NCBI GenBank assembly: GCA_949358305.1 | Contig: OX442320.1 | Span: forward strand, 6,340,259 to 6,404,258 | Direction of reading: 5' to 3' | From: Strigamia acuminata | Lineage: Eukaryota > Arthropoda > Chilopoda > Geophilomorpha > Linotaeniidae | DNA: 64,000 nt | Shown: piece by piece, positions 26,741 to 37,870 of the stretch | Layout: each line of letters begins with the position of its first letter | Position numbering within the stretch: position 1 is the first letter of the stretch | Program-made: the position numbers and the translations under genes | Notes under the pieces: model-generated | Databases searched by the model: none | Told to the model about the DNA's origin: nothing | What the model saw: only the letters and a program-made list of their open reading frames with translations

Positions 26741-27103
26741 ATGGAAACCAACAAGTTCAACGGCTGCAAATCACTTATCCTTTCGGCGAATCAACGGAGG
26801 AAACAACGCGCAGGCCACGGAAAACGTCCCATATCCTCGCAAACAATGGCGCATACCCACCAAGAAATCACTACGCGTAGTGCCCATCGACGTCAATATT
26901 TGGTAAGTACCCTGATAACTTACAAAAACAAAACAATTACAAAAATTGTGAAATAACTGAATAATTCACCCGGAGCGAACGATTTTATTAAAAAAAGTGT
27001 TGTGTACGAAGTCAAACCTCGAATGTATTTCGGAACCATGCCATACACTGTGCACGACATTTTATTTCCAGGTTTTTATTACAAAACCGTCACAAAATTC
27101 TAG
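26741..27103 (+). CDS. Possible small two-exon gene, function unknown
   Basis: An open exon starts at ATG 26741 and ends at a good donor, TTG|GTAAGT (26902). Downstream, 27000-27103 has protein-like sequence in one frame (VVYEVKPRMYFGTMPYTV...) ending at TAG 27101-27103. The exon-1 frame that starts with ATG does not join that frame in phase. A different exon-1 frame does join, but it lacks a start codon. It may be a small gene with a missed first exon, a decayed gene, or chance. I do not recognise a family. Confidence 0.22.
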
Positions 27104-27385
27104 TTTAAAAAGAATTATAATAATAATAAAAAACATTGATATCTTATTTAAAAATTTCAACTTCTAAATGACAAGAAGCCAATCAAATAAATCAACATTT
27201 CTCAGCTGTGCTAAATATTCTCTGGCATTTATTTGTATCTGGTTCCTTTTTTTTCTAGCGGGTTTTATTCTTTTACCTGTTAAGCTATTGCGGTGTCTAA
27301 CTACATTTTTTTTGTTGGGTTTCAATACATGAATGGGAGTGAAAAAGGAATTGAAGAAACTGTCCCTTTCGTCGGATCCACACAA

Positions 27386-29157
27386 TTAACGTTTCAACAC
27401 TTCCTCGATAAAGGACGCCATCGCTGGCACGTCCATCGAGAGAATCACGTGCGCATTCGGCTCGGTGGGCACCCACGGTCGCTGCTCCATCACCATTTGA
27501 CCCCGCGTCAACGTGCCCCACAGTTCGCAGCTCACGTAAAACGGCTTCACGCATCGCACTATGCTCGGACGGAGCGCCGTGGCCATCATGAACAGATCGC
27601 GCGCCACGAAGCCGGCGGATTTCCACACGTCGCGGTGCGCCATCACGTAACGTTCCGTCAGGCGCCGGATGAATTGACCCAGTTCGTACGAGTTGGACGC
27701 GAATTGCGATTCGTACCATTCCTTAAAAAAATTTTTTTTTTTTTACTTATTTATCGGTAATCAAAATTTTTTTTTTTTATAAAAATCATACGAAAGAAGG
27801 TGCAGCTCTGACGCAAGTTTCGTACGGTAAAACGGTCTTCGGACATGCGAATTCACGCAACACTATGAAAGCCGCTTCCGGGTCATTACAAAAATTCTGT
27901 TCCGCCGTGAATTTCACAGTTCCCTTGGCTAAAAGAGTGAATTATTGATTACAATAAATGCATATAAATGCATATAAATGCATATAAATGCATATAAATG
28001 CACATAAGTGCATATAAATGCATATAAATGCATATAAATGCATATAAATGCATATAAATGCGTGTAAATGCGTATAAATCATGTGAATGCATTTGTGCGC
28101 TTGCCTTCGATGGTTCCACCAGCAATAAACACTTCCTTCAGTTTACTACTGAAAGAGGAATCTGTTTTCTGCGCCAAAGCTAAATTGGTCAACGGACCCA
28201 AAGCAACCACCGTCAGTTGACCGGGCATTTGATTAGCCAACCGTTGCTACATAAAAAGAAAAAGCAAAATTAATTCCAAACAATTCAACCAAATCGCGGG
28301 TCAATTAACTAATGCTTTCCACGCGCAATAGGGACCGACAACGACGTTTTCTGCCGGTGGAAACTCCCACGCCGAGCCTCCAAATCCATCTGGTCCGTGA
28401 GGACTTCCTTCCGGTCTAATATACTCCTCGATCAAAGGGAATTTCGCTCCAACATACACAGCAACCTAAAAAAAATATTTTTAAAAATTTTAAATTAATT
28501 TTAAATTTTTTTTATAATTACCCCGGTCGCGTCCACCATTCGCAGCACTCTGAGCACGTTCTGCAACACCTCGTTGACAGGCACGTTCCCATAGCAACAA
28601 GTGATGGCCAACAGTTGTATTTGGGGGCTTTTAAGAGCCATGAGTATCGCCAGCGCGTCGTCCACTCCGCAATCCGTGTCGATTATCACGTTGAGTTTCT
28701 CTTCGGGGATCATCGGCTTGACTTCGCCCTTCTCCGGCGACAGCAGGCTCACCATGCTCTGCCACACGTTCTGCAGCGTCTGCTGGACGGCCGGCGGTTC
28801 GGCCTCGTCGATCACCGTCTCGCTCGGCTCACGCAGGTAGTACGGGTCGGGTTCCGGGCACGGTTCGCACGTGCACTCGCACGGGCATCGGTACTGGATG
28901 ACCGGGCAGCCGGTGTCGTGGAGACTCAATCCAAAATCGTCGTCGCAACAGGCGGAAGAGCCGACGCAGCAACAGGTGGGTTCGTGGCACACGGAGCACG
29001 CCTCGTCGCCGCCGTAGCCGTGCGCCGGACACGGCTCGTCGTGCGCCGGGCACGGGGGGCACACGCAGGGGGGCGGTGTGGGTGGGCAGCATTCCTGCAC
29101 GTTGTCAGCCTCGTTGTCGTCCGTGCAGTTCTGCTGCCAACACTCTGCGGTCATCAT
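27386..29157 (-). CDS. Nucleoside hydrolase, copy B, with cysteine-rich N-terminal extension, 468 aa
   Basis: Exons on the minus strand: 29157-28522, 28465-28310, 28246-28105, 27928-27792, 27721-27386; phases close. Residues 1-150 form an extension with 21 cysteines between residues 6 and 100, including CPPCP, CCC and CPCECTCEPC, plus acidic and proline-rich spacers. The hydrolase domain starts near residue 154 with [13 protein letters not shown] (Asp160, Asp162, Asp166-167) and keeps [11 protein letters not shown] and RGQMV. The position of His241 in copy A is Val396 here (GFVARD), while the following Asp is kept, so catalysis may be changed or lost. No signal peptide is seen. The extension is continuous in frame with the domain inside exon 1, so it is not a splice artefact. 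Intron 3 uses a GC donor. The role of the extension is unknown; metal binding is an inference. Confidence 0.87.
27929..28104 (-). other. GC-AG intron in hydrolase copy B
   Basis: The phase-1 junction requires donor GAAG|GCAAGC, the textbook GC-donor sequence, and acceptor CTTTTAG. A decamer microsatellite fills the intron. Confidence 0.8.
27955..28085. repeat. Decamer microsatellite (ATGCATATAA)n
   Basis: About thirteen units of a 10-base repeat, with minor variants such as CACATAAGTG, inside the GC-AG intron of hydrolase copy B. Confidence 0.95.
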
Positions 29158-29576
29158 TTTGAAAGGGATTTATTTCGGAAACGGAAATGATCTACAATTG
29201 TTGAATTGACTGCCGGCGAGAGAATGAATTAGGCTTATTAGTACGGTTAGGCTTAAGTTTGTTTTTAATGTTTGTGCGGGCTTTGATTTGCTCACCTATA
29301 ATCGCACATCTCGCCCCAAATTGTCGCTCAGTTTCACTCCCGATGAGGCGTGGTTCCTTTCATTCTGAAGGGGGTTCCAAAACTCCAAATTTCGAAAATA
29401 AATATAAATGGCGATGTCTATTCACCCGCTCGACAGTCGAGCTGAACGTGAACCGTCGCTATGGTGATGTACACACGTGGAAACAAAGCCTTTTTCGTAT
29501 TGTTTTGCAAAACAATCGTTTAATTTCAACAAGCGGTTTGAACGATACATTTAAATTTTAAAATTTTTAAAAATTT
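29158..29576. promoter_or_regulatory. 5' flank of hydrolase copy B up to the MED15 stop
   Basis: This 419-bp gap separates two minus-strand genes. It has no recognised exon. The open frame 29259-29561 on the + strand shows no motif. Confidence 0.4.
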
Positions 29577-32500
29577 TTATTTTGTTGTGGAAGAGACGAT
29601 TGGTCGCGGTGCGCATGCTTGGCGGACACTCATTTCCTAATTGGAAATTGGAAATTGGAAATTAGAAGAAAAATTCCATTTTTTTCTCTCTTTTGGGAAA
29701 ACCTACCCACGTGTCCAGTAGGGAGGTGACGGAGAATTTTTCCGGCATTTTCATTATTCGAGCGGATAAGGCGACTTGAACTGCTTGCAGAAATGGCGTT
29801 GAATCTATTGATATGTTTATAAATGGAACGAGTTAAATGCTAGTCGCTTGCTTACCGTATTCTTCGGAACTCGTGTCGCACTGCGGCGTTTGCTGCGGAT
29901 AGTTCTCCGGTACGGTTATCGTGATGGGTGGTACGCACGGCAAGTTTTTGTCATCTCGAATGGAAATTGAAAATTGAAAATTGAAAATTGCCGACTCTTT
30001 TGCTCCAATTTTCTGTATATATCTTACCTAATTGACATATTAGGTGGACGGTTCGTGAACCGCTGTGTTGAATTGGGTCAAGACTCACTTTAAATCGTTG
30101 ATCTAACCGTGCGATTTCACCTTGCAATGCGTCCGGAATATCGTTCGCATCGTCGTCTGTTTTCCGTCTTTTGTGGGCAGGTGGACTAGGACATCTTCAA
30201 ATACAATAGATCGAATGAATATTAAAACACCAGCTGCGTTTGAAAAGTCTGTATAATTTAATTTAATTTTTACGCGACCCTTGGTTTATACGTACATAAA
30301 ATAGATATACAAATTAAACATTTACTGATAATAAATCATAAAGAAATTTATTTTAAACTAATCCTTTGGTAAACACATAATTTTACACATCGGATTGATT
30401 AGGCGTTTGATTTTGAATTAATTTTTGGGCCGTTGTGCATTCAGAAACGTAAAATTATGCGTCCATATTCAGTTAAGCGACCCACAGTTTAAGAAGCTCT
30501 GGTTTAATTCTTGTGCGGACTAAACCAGCTGCCATTTTTTAATTTGGATCGAGAAAACTCGTTCGAACAATTTCAACCTTTCAGTAGCTGCATTCAAAAA
30601 TTAAAATAACAATTTTAGTTTAAGTGTATTTTAAGTTTTAACATGGGTTTAAACAGGAAATGATGTCATTTTTGGTTTAAAATTGAAGTAAAACACAAAA
30701 TATTTTAGTTTTTGAATGAAGCTACAGTGTGGGGTATTTAATACCCCAGTATAATAAGTCACAACGTACCGCATTACCACGTTTTAAGGCGCATGCCGGT
30801 ATAGTGCGAGGTTTACCAGCATGCCGGTATGCCAGTGTAAGTGAGTGCGAATTTTTTTCAATAAAAATTGAGCCTAAACAAGCACAAAAAGCATTTTTAG
30901 ATATCCAAAATGTAGGAAATTGGCCTAAATTTCTATAAATTTACCCAGATTTTAGTAATAATCTTCAAAAAAGTAAGTAAACTCAAATTTCAGGCCCAAA
31001 TTCCAACATAATTATTCATCCGGCCTCTTTTAAGTAAAAAAAACAAAAAACCAGCTTTTTCACTTATACCGACATGCGGCTTAAAGCGGGGTAATACGGT
31101 ATATTTACAAAAGGGTTACTGCATTACTTTATGGGTGGTCCGTGCAGAGATGCCATAGCAGGACCGAACGTTCTCTGCAGCGTGTGATTCAACATCGGTG
31201 ACTTGATATGAGCCGTGATGGCTTCGAGTAACGGCAGACAAATACTCTGTTCTTTCGTATGTCCCGGTGGAAACAGCGGAATGCCGATGCTTGCATCGCT
31301 CTTACATTTCAAAGAAAAGAAAAACAAAACATATAATAAATTTAGTCGTCGCTACTTCCATTTCCTACCGGTTTGTTTTTAAAATCCAACTTCTCGAGAA
31401 CTTGCTCGCACTTGAGCAACGTCTCCATGGGGACCCGCTTAGTCGGATCCGACAAGATATCGAGCAGATTCTTCATTTTGCTCATCTCTCTTTTTTTCTC
31501 TGCAACTTTCCCTATCATGAGTGATCTCAATGTTTTTTCCTCTACACAAAATCACAAATTGATACCTTCGTCTTTGTCGTAGCGGGTTATCATTCTGCGC
31601 AACGGATCTATGTATTTACTCAGTTGCTTCACCTTATCTAAATACACCTGATCGTCGTTCATATTGCGCCCGGCCGGACTAGCGGCCGCTCCCACAGCTC
31701 CACTCGGCGTACTCAGATTGCTATTCGGCGAAGGCGCGCTGCTCATGGGCCCCGGCGTGCGGTTGGCCGACTGAGATCCGCCACCTCCGAGCGGCGAAGG
31801 CACAATTTGGGGCGACGGACTCGGCGCGTAGCCTGCCGGGGACATGGCGATGCTGTTGGTGGGCTGGTGCACCGGCGAAGGGTTTGCCGCCATGTGGTTT
31901 GGAATAGGAACGGGATTGGGGCTTTGTCCTAGATATTGCGACGAGTTATTATCTTGGCGAGGATGGGGAGTCCCGCCTTGTCCTTGGTGCATTAAAGCTT
32001 CGTTGAGTTGGCTTTGTTGCATTTGCATCTGGATTAGATATTTTAGTTTGGTTTTTCTTGCAATTTATTCAATAATCCACCTGTGGGGTGCTGGGTTTGC
32101 CAGGATGTTGCAACTGTTGGGGGTTGGGTTGCTGTTGTTGGGGCTGGCGCATTCCCCGCTGCATTTGCTGCATTTGCTGCATGTTTCCCGCCATGCCGCC
32201 CGATATAACCATGTGTTGCATTCCTGGACCAACTGTGGTTGTATTTATTAAGTAATTCTTGTGTTTTGTGGCAATGCTTTCTGCAGTGCCGGCACGGCCG
32301 ATGCTAATTACAGCGCACTCCGTACGGACCAGGCAGTGCTCGTCCGGATAGGTTTGCTGGACCCTACCTATAACCAGCAATTCCCTCTCCCATCAGGACA
32401 GCCTGTTAGTCCAGACAACTTTCTAGGACCCACCCTTTGTCTGGGCTACACTGTATTGAAATTTTTAGGGTTTCTGTTTTCCCGCCTTTTTTAATTCTCG

Positions 32501-34924
32501 GTTCCCGGTACCAAAATGGCCGATACTCCCGGGAAATCGGGAAATCGGTAATCCCGGGACTAAAAAAAGTCAGGCCTCAGATGAAGAAAAATGGCTAAAA
32601 ATGACCGTTTTTCGTCAAAAATGACCGTTTTTCGTCAAAAATGACCGTTTTTCATCAAAAATGGCCATTTTCATCATTGATTAGTTACAAAACGTAATGT
32701 TTCAATGACGAAAATGACGTTTCAGCAACATTTTGACAATTTTGGACGGAGCCGGTTATTATTCAGCGGTGCCAACACTGCAGGGTTGTGCGGAGGGTTT
32801 TGGGGTTACGACCTTGCATGGCATTATTCTGTTGATTCATTCCGACCATCATGGGCATTTGATTGGGTCCTGCCATCCCGCTTCCCATTTGCTGGTTATT
32901 TCCTTCTGGAATTATTCATTTATTTTTTTGTTTTAAAAGATTATCATAATTTATTCTTGTTTGATATTTAATCGACTTACTCTGACGTGCTAAGTTTTGC
33001 AAAGCATTGATTGGATCAGGGACACCAACTCCTGAGGGTGGCATTCCACCATGCCCTGGATGAGTTGGTGGTCCCTGCTTATTTTTCGAACCTAAAAAAA
33101 TAAATATAAAAATAAACAAAATTGAAATAAATAAACAGAATTTGAAAATACCTCATTGAATAAACACCAAAGTTTAAATTTAATTTTTTTTAAATTTAAA
33201 ATTTAATATTAAAATTTTTTTTTTAACATGGGGTGGTGGTGGGGTGGATAAAACAAAACAAACACCTCGACGCCCATTAGTTGTTGGATCGTGGTCTCTG
33301 TCGACTGACACCGCAGGAGTGTATTGATCCACATTGAGCTCGCATTTAATTCATTCCAGTAATTAATTAATTAAAATAAAATACGTTCGCGAGCAAAATT
33401 GATAAAACAAGTTTGTTGGAAAAAACTGATGAAAAACACCTGTTGGTTTGCCAATATTTTTATCAAAATAATTGGACGCGTGCAAGGTGCAGCAAGGTGC
33501 CATACTGTACTTACAAGGATTGAAGAGCCACATGGAAATGCAAAGGAAATGAAATGCAGCTGCCGGAGAAGCAGAGAGCGGAGCTGGAGACCGAGGAATG
33601 AATTCATGAATCAACTCGTTTTGAGATGAGTTCACTGCCTAAGCTCAAGGGTGGTTAGAGACGTGCAGTTAATTTGGATGCTGCTGGTCTCATTGCAAAT
33701 GCAATTAATTGCTCGCGTGCAATCTAATTGTGCAACCCTTTGGCTTATCAATGGCCGCGCTCCTTCAAGTGCCAATCAATGCATTTAATAGCTTTTAATT
33801 AATTTACGCTTTATTGCGTGGGCTTTGCCATCAAAAATCAAAATTTGATTTTGGATTTTGGATTTTATTTTATTTTATTTTTAATTTTTTTAATTTTAAT
33901 TTTTTTTTTTTTTTAGGAAGGAAAAATAATTGACTTACTCAGTTCGCGTAAATGTAAAATGAGTCTGGCTACCAATCCCAAGTATTCGTCCTGAAAAAGG
34001 TAATTTTAGCTTATTTATGATAATAAATAGTGTAATTCAAGGAAAAAATCGAGTGATTTGGTGATAAAAATGTTTTTTTACTCGAATTAAATGAATAAAT
34101 AGAAAATTTTTTAATTTTTCTTTTCTGTATCTCATCGCACGATGTTTTTTTTTTTAAATTTATTCTCTTATTTATGAGTAATAAATTACTGGCTAACCTA
34201 AAAAAGCACGTTTCACGCGCTCTGAACTAAATCGCGTAGGATTTTAATTTTAGCAAACGACAAAACTCAATGTTTGTTCGTTTAATTGCAAATAAACAAA
34301 TTGCAAACTAATTACTTTGCTGTGCGCTTTCTCAAACACGTGATTCTCCATCTCAGAGCTCGTTTTCGGCGTCTGACTTCCACTCTGCCAAATCGCTTCC
34401 TCTCTGTAATAAAATAGATAAATAAAAAATAAATTTAATGATGGTTTTTAATTTTTTTAATTTTTTTTTTATTTATTTCAGAAAAATTGAATAAATTTTT
34501 CGTGCGGTTTCTCCGGCAAAGTGACGATGGAATTTTCCTTCTTTTTCTTTTTACTTGGAAAAAGGTCACCGGCCGACTGGTTAACAACCCAGTGCAAAGA
34601 ACCTTTCGATTGACCAATCTGAAATCAGTCGAGAATGCAGTCACTTTAACTGCTTTTCTTTGTCGTTTGGATTTTTTCTTTTTCTTTTTCTGTTTTTTTT
34701 TGTGTCTATTTTTTCCATTTCGGTTTGGTGGTGGGTGTTTACATGTGCACAATGGTGTCTATTAGTGGCCGCTGATCCGTTTTCCTTTGTGTTTTCCGTC
34801 GGGTGGGTTTATCGAGAATTTTTTGTGGATATTTCATCGGTTTATGATCGCCAACTTACATTTGAGCAATAACTTTTTGACGAAATCCTTGAGATCGCCA
34901 AGATTGATCACTTTGGTCCGCCAT
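29577..34924 (-). CDS. MED15: Mediator subunit MED15 (ARC105), 13 exons, 587 aa
   Basis: Nuclear coactivator in the Mediator tail that binds transcription factors through its KIX domain. Exons on the minus strand: 34924-34860, 34403-34316, 33990-33939, 33091-32981, 32905-32813, 32232-32081, 32028-31566, 31511-31369, 31300-31128, 30194-30028, 29954-29856, 29804-29707, 29636-29577; all phases close. KIX features are [18 protein letters not shown] at the N-terminus, then [10 protein letters not shown] and [17 protein letters not shown]. After it come [15 protein letters not shown]-rich and P/S-rich linkers, then [19 protein letters not shown], the conserved C-terminal blocks [27 protein letters not shown] and [20 protein letters not shown], and a tiny last exon with SVRQAC. 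It is shorter than human MED15 mainly because the glutamine-rich linker is short. Confidence 0.95.
30767..31101. mobile_element. MITE in a MED15 intron
   Basis: The two ends are inverted repeats about 40 bases long at roughly 80 percent identity. The left begins TACCGCATTACCACG; the complement of the right begins TACCGTATTACCCCG; both continue with TTTTAAGGCGCATG- or CTTTAAGCCGCATG-like sequence. TA lies at both borders, which fits a mariner-type TA duplication. There is no coding sequence, and the family is not assigned. Confidence 0.7.
32285..32665. repeat. Unassigned repeat-like insert in MED15 intron 5
   Basis: A GC-rich block at about 32285-32460 is followed by CCCGGGAAATCGGGAAATCG-type sequence reminiscent of hAT-like ends, then three copies of a 20-base unit (AAAAATGACCGTTTTTCGTC). 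It probably derives from a transposable element; the family is uncertain. Confidence 0.4.
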
Positions 34925-36275
34925 GATTGTTGGGGAACGGTCAAATATTTAAGAGGGGTTTGGGCAATTATCTCCATCTAGTGGCGGCATGTGGAACTAA
35001 CATTATTTTCACTATACGAGTTTTTCGGGTTTTTTTCTGTCTTTTTTTCTCTCTCTGTTTTTTTTTGGATAAAAAAAATTTAGAGAAAAAAATTGAGGTC
35101 AATGATCTTGCACTTTTATTGGAAATGAACTTTTTAAAGAACTGAATTCGTGCGAATAATTAAAAAAAAAATTTTGAAAGTTGAAGAATTTGAAGAAGTA
35201 AATCTCACAACTTTTCCAAAAAAGAAAAAAAAAGTGGAAAAATAAAACTAAATAAAAGAGAAGAAAAAAAAAGCCTTAAAAAAATTAGGTCATTACTTCT
35301 ACTGCACTCGGTCACTGGAAATTAAATATTTTAAATTTAAAAAAATTTTAAAAAAAGCGAAAAAACGAAGAAAAATTCCAAAAATTCCTCATTTCTCATA
35401 AATAAACAACGAAAAAAACCACAAAGAGTAAAAAAAAAAAAACATTATATATACACTAAAAAAGAAATGGGGGAATAGTACTAACGATTAATATTTTTTT
35501 CAGTCGCCAGGTGAGGCTGCGAGTGAGCATTACCAAATGAGCACACGTGAGTGGCGCCTATCTCGATTTATGTCTTGCCAAGGTGAACGATGAATCAGAT
35601 TATTCTGATTTTGTGCACTGTTCACTTCTCATGTTCATTATCTCCAAGAAGATAAGAAGCGCTATCCGATGCTCCCACAGTTACCATAGCAACAAACCGT
35701 TCACGGAACACCAGCACTGGCTTCACCTCACTTGCAATTTTTACTCAGGTAAGAAAACTACAAATTTAATTTTTGCAATTTTTGCAATTTTTGGCATTTT
35801 TGGCATTTTTGGCATTTTTGTGTCATTGGTGCGAGTGGCATTGACCTTTTGGTTCGTGCACCGTCCGTCCAATGCGTCCGTGCATGACCGTGATCTTCAC
35901 CTTTGACACACTTGCATGCTCAACAAAAGCGAACGATTGCAATGGTCGCTTTCTTGGGCGTTGATTCGACTTCACGGTTTGTGTGGCGAAACGTTTGCCG
36001 CTCGCTCGCCCTGATTCCATTTCTTTCCCCGGATGCCCTGTGGGATGGGCGCCGGCGCCTTCGTGGCGCCTGCCTGTGCGAGCCGAGGCGCCCAAATTCT
36101 CTCTTTGACCCTGAAATGATCGCAGAAGCTCCGCCCGCCCATGGGGAGGCTTCTCTGTAAATGTCGGTCGTTGATCTCGGTGCAGCCAAATGGAGTAACT
36201 TTTTTTTCACACATTTTTGTGGTGGAATTTTTATTATTTTTTTGTTTGTTGTTGCAGTTTGTGGGCTCGCATCGA
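34925..36275. promoter_or_regulatory. Divergent promoter region between MED15 and the phospholipase gene
   Basis: CCATCTAGTGGC at 34974-34985 lies just upstream of the MED15 start. On the other side, a donor TTACTCAG|GTAAGA at 35748/35749 and an acceptor GTTGTTGCAG at 36248-36257 suggest a 5'-untranslated exon and a leader intron for the phospholipase gene. T-rich and A-rich runs fill the rest. Confidence 0.5.
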
Positions 36276-37503
36276 ATGCGCCCCATCGTTCGTTGTTTGG
36301 TCGTATTGCTCGTCATCCATCAGGTGGGATGCGGTCGGTTTGAAGTGATGAGGAGAAGCGCCGTTTATTATCGTCGAGGCAAGCGAGATATTACGTTTCC
36401 AGGTATCGTATATCGTATGTCGTGTATCGATATCGATTGAGGTCACGGTTGAATGGCGACCTTCACCGTGAATCCAATGAGATGGCCGATGTAGGGCATT
36501 AATTAAAAAATTGTGAAATGTGTCAGGTACCAAGTGGTGCGGGCCTGGATCGCGAGCTGCGAATTTCTCCGACTTGGGCGACGAGTCTGAGACGGATAAA
36601 TGTTGTCGGGAACATGACCATTGTCCGGAATCGATACCCGGCTATAGTTGGAAGCATGGTCTTCATAATCCTACTCCGTATACGAGGTAAAAGTGGTAAA
36701 AGTGAATGTTTTGCATCATTTTTTAAAGAATTATTTTGATAATTTTTTTTTTACTGAATGATTTTTAGTGGTTTTTAGTAATTTTTTGGTGATTTTTCAT
36801 GATTTTTAGTGATTTTTTGGTGGTTTTTCATGGTTTTTAGTAATTTTTTGGTGATTTTTCATGGTTTTTAGTAATTTTTTGGTAATTTTTCATGATTTTT
36901 AGTGATTTTTAGGTGGTTTTTCATGATTTATAGTGATTTTTAGTGATTTTTTAGTGATTTTTAGTGATTTTTAGGTGATTTTTTATGATTTTTAGGTGAT
37001 TTTTTATGATTTTGTGATTTTTTGGTGGTTTTTCATGATTTATAGTAATTTTTTCATGATTTTTAGTAATTTTTTCATGATTTTTAGTGATTTTTAGTTA
37101 TTTTTCATAAATTTTAGTGATTTTTTCATGATTTTTCATGATTTTTTATTGTTTTCTAAATTTTGTGTTGCAGAAGTCACTGTTACTGTGATGAGGCGTT
37201 CCGTCGATGTTTGGAAGATGTGAAGAGCAAAGTAGGCAATCTGATGGCCGAAATCTATTTCAACTTCCTGAGGGTCAAATGTTTTAAACAAGATTGTCCC
37301 GTTGTCCGATGCATTAAATACAGCGGGTGAGTCGAGTTTGATTTATTGATTAATTAATTCGTGTTTTTTTTCTTCTAGGTTGATCTGATTCCTTGTTAAT
37401 TTTCAGTTCGAGGCCACAGAGAAATTGCATCGAGTATAAGATGGATTGCACCAAACCACGCATTTGGCAGTTTTTCGATGCCAGGAATTTCGAAATTATT
37501 TGA
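36276..37503 (+). CDS. Secreted group III phospholipase A2, 178 aa
   Basis: Ca2+-dependent enzyme of the family typified by bee-venom PLA2; it releases the sn-2 fatty acid of phospholipids outside the cell. Exons: 36276-36402, 36527-36686, 37174-37326, 37407-37503; phases close. A hydrophobic signal peptide of about 20 residues starts at the first ATG after the leader-intron acceptor. The mature part has the Ca2+ loop WCGPG and the catalytic His/Asp motif CCREHDHCP. It also has the SHCYCDEAF block with further paired cysteines and a VWQFF-like end (IWQFFDARNF). The family includes both housekeeping and venom enzymes, and the sequence alone does not say which this is. Intron 2 is filled with a GATTTTTAGT-type low-complexity array. 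Confidence 0.93.
36755..37150. repeat. GATTTTTAGT-type low-complexity array in PLA2 intron 2
   Basis: Degenerate 10-12-base units such as TTTTTCATGATTTTTAGTAA fill most of the 487-bp intron. Confidence 0.9.
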
Positions 37504-37870
37504 GCAAAGTTTGCAACTTATACACACAGATGGCGCCAACGTCAATGCGTGAAAAATTTATTTTCATATACGATTTATTTTCTTATTTTATCTCAACTTT
37601 AAAATCTCATATTTTTTTATTCTTGCAACTGGTTTGCTGCTATAAAATAAATACGTAAAAATAAACAAAATTGTAAATAAAACTAGAGAAATCATCATCA
37701 CGATTTAAAAAAATTAGTTTTTTAGTTGGTTTTGTGATAGAAAAATTTAGCGACAATGAATTCAATGTATTTAATTGAATTAAATGCAAAATGTGATTTA
37801 GTTAAGCTAAACCGATTGCTTAATTATTGGATATTTTAACCAACAGCTGTTTTACACTTTTTTTGAAGTT
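37504..37870. other. PLA2 3' flank before the retrotransposon
   Basis: AATAAA-like signals occur near 37640-37680, and CACACAGATGGCGCC lies at 37523-37537. The stretch ends in a T-rich tract followed by GAAG, a possible splice acceptor, exactly where the LTR element has inserted. Confidence 0.4.

Noticed and set aside
25321..29157. Bacterial origin of the nucleoside hydrolases by recent transfer
   Set aside because: Both copies have several phase-conserved introns and animal-like sequence; nothing in base composition suggests recent transfer.
28615..29190. 191-residue + strand open frame
   Set aside because: Antisense shadow of hydrolase copy B exon 1, caused by its GC-rich, cysteine-rich codons.
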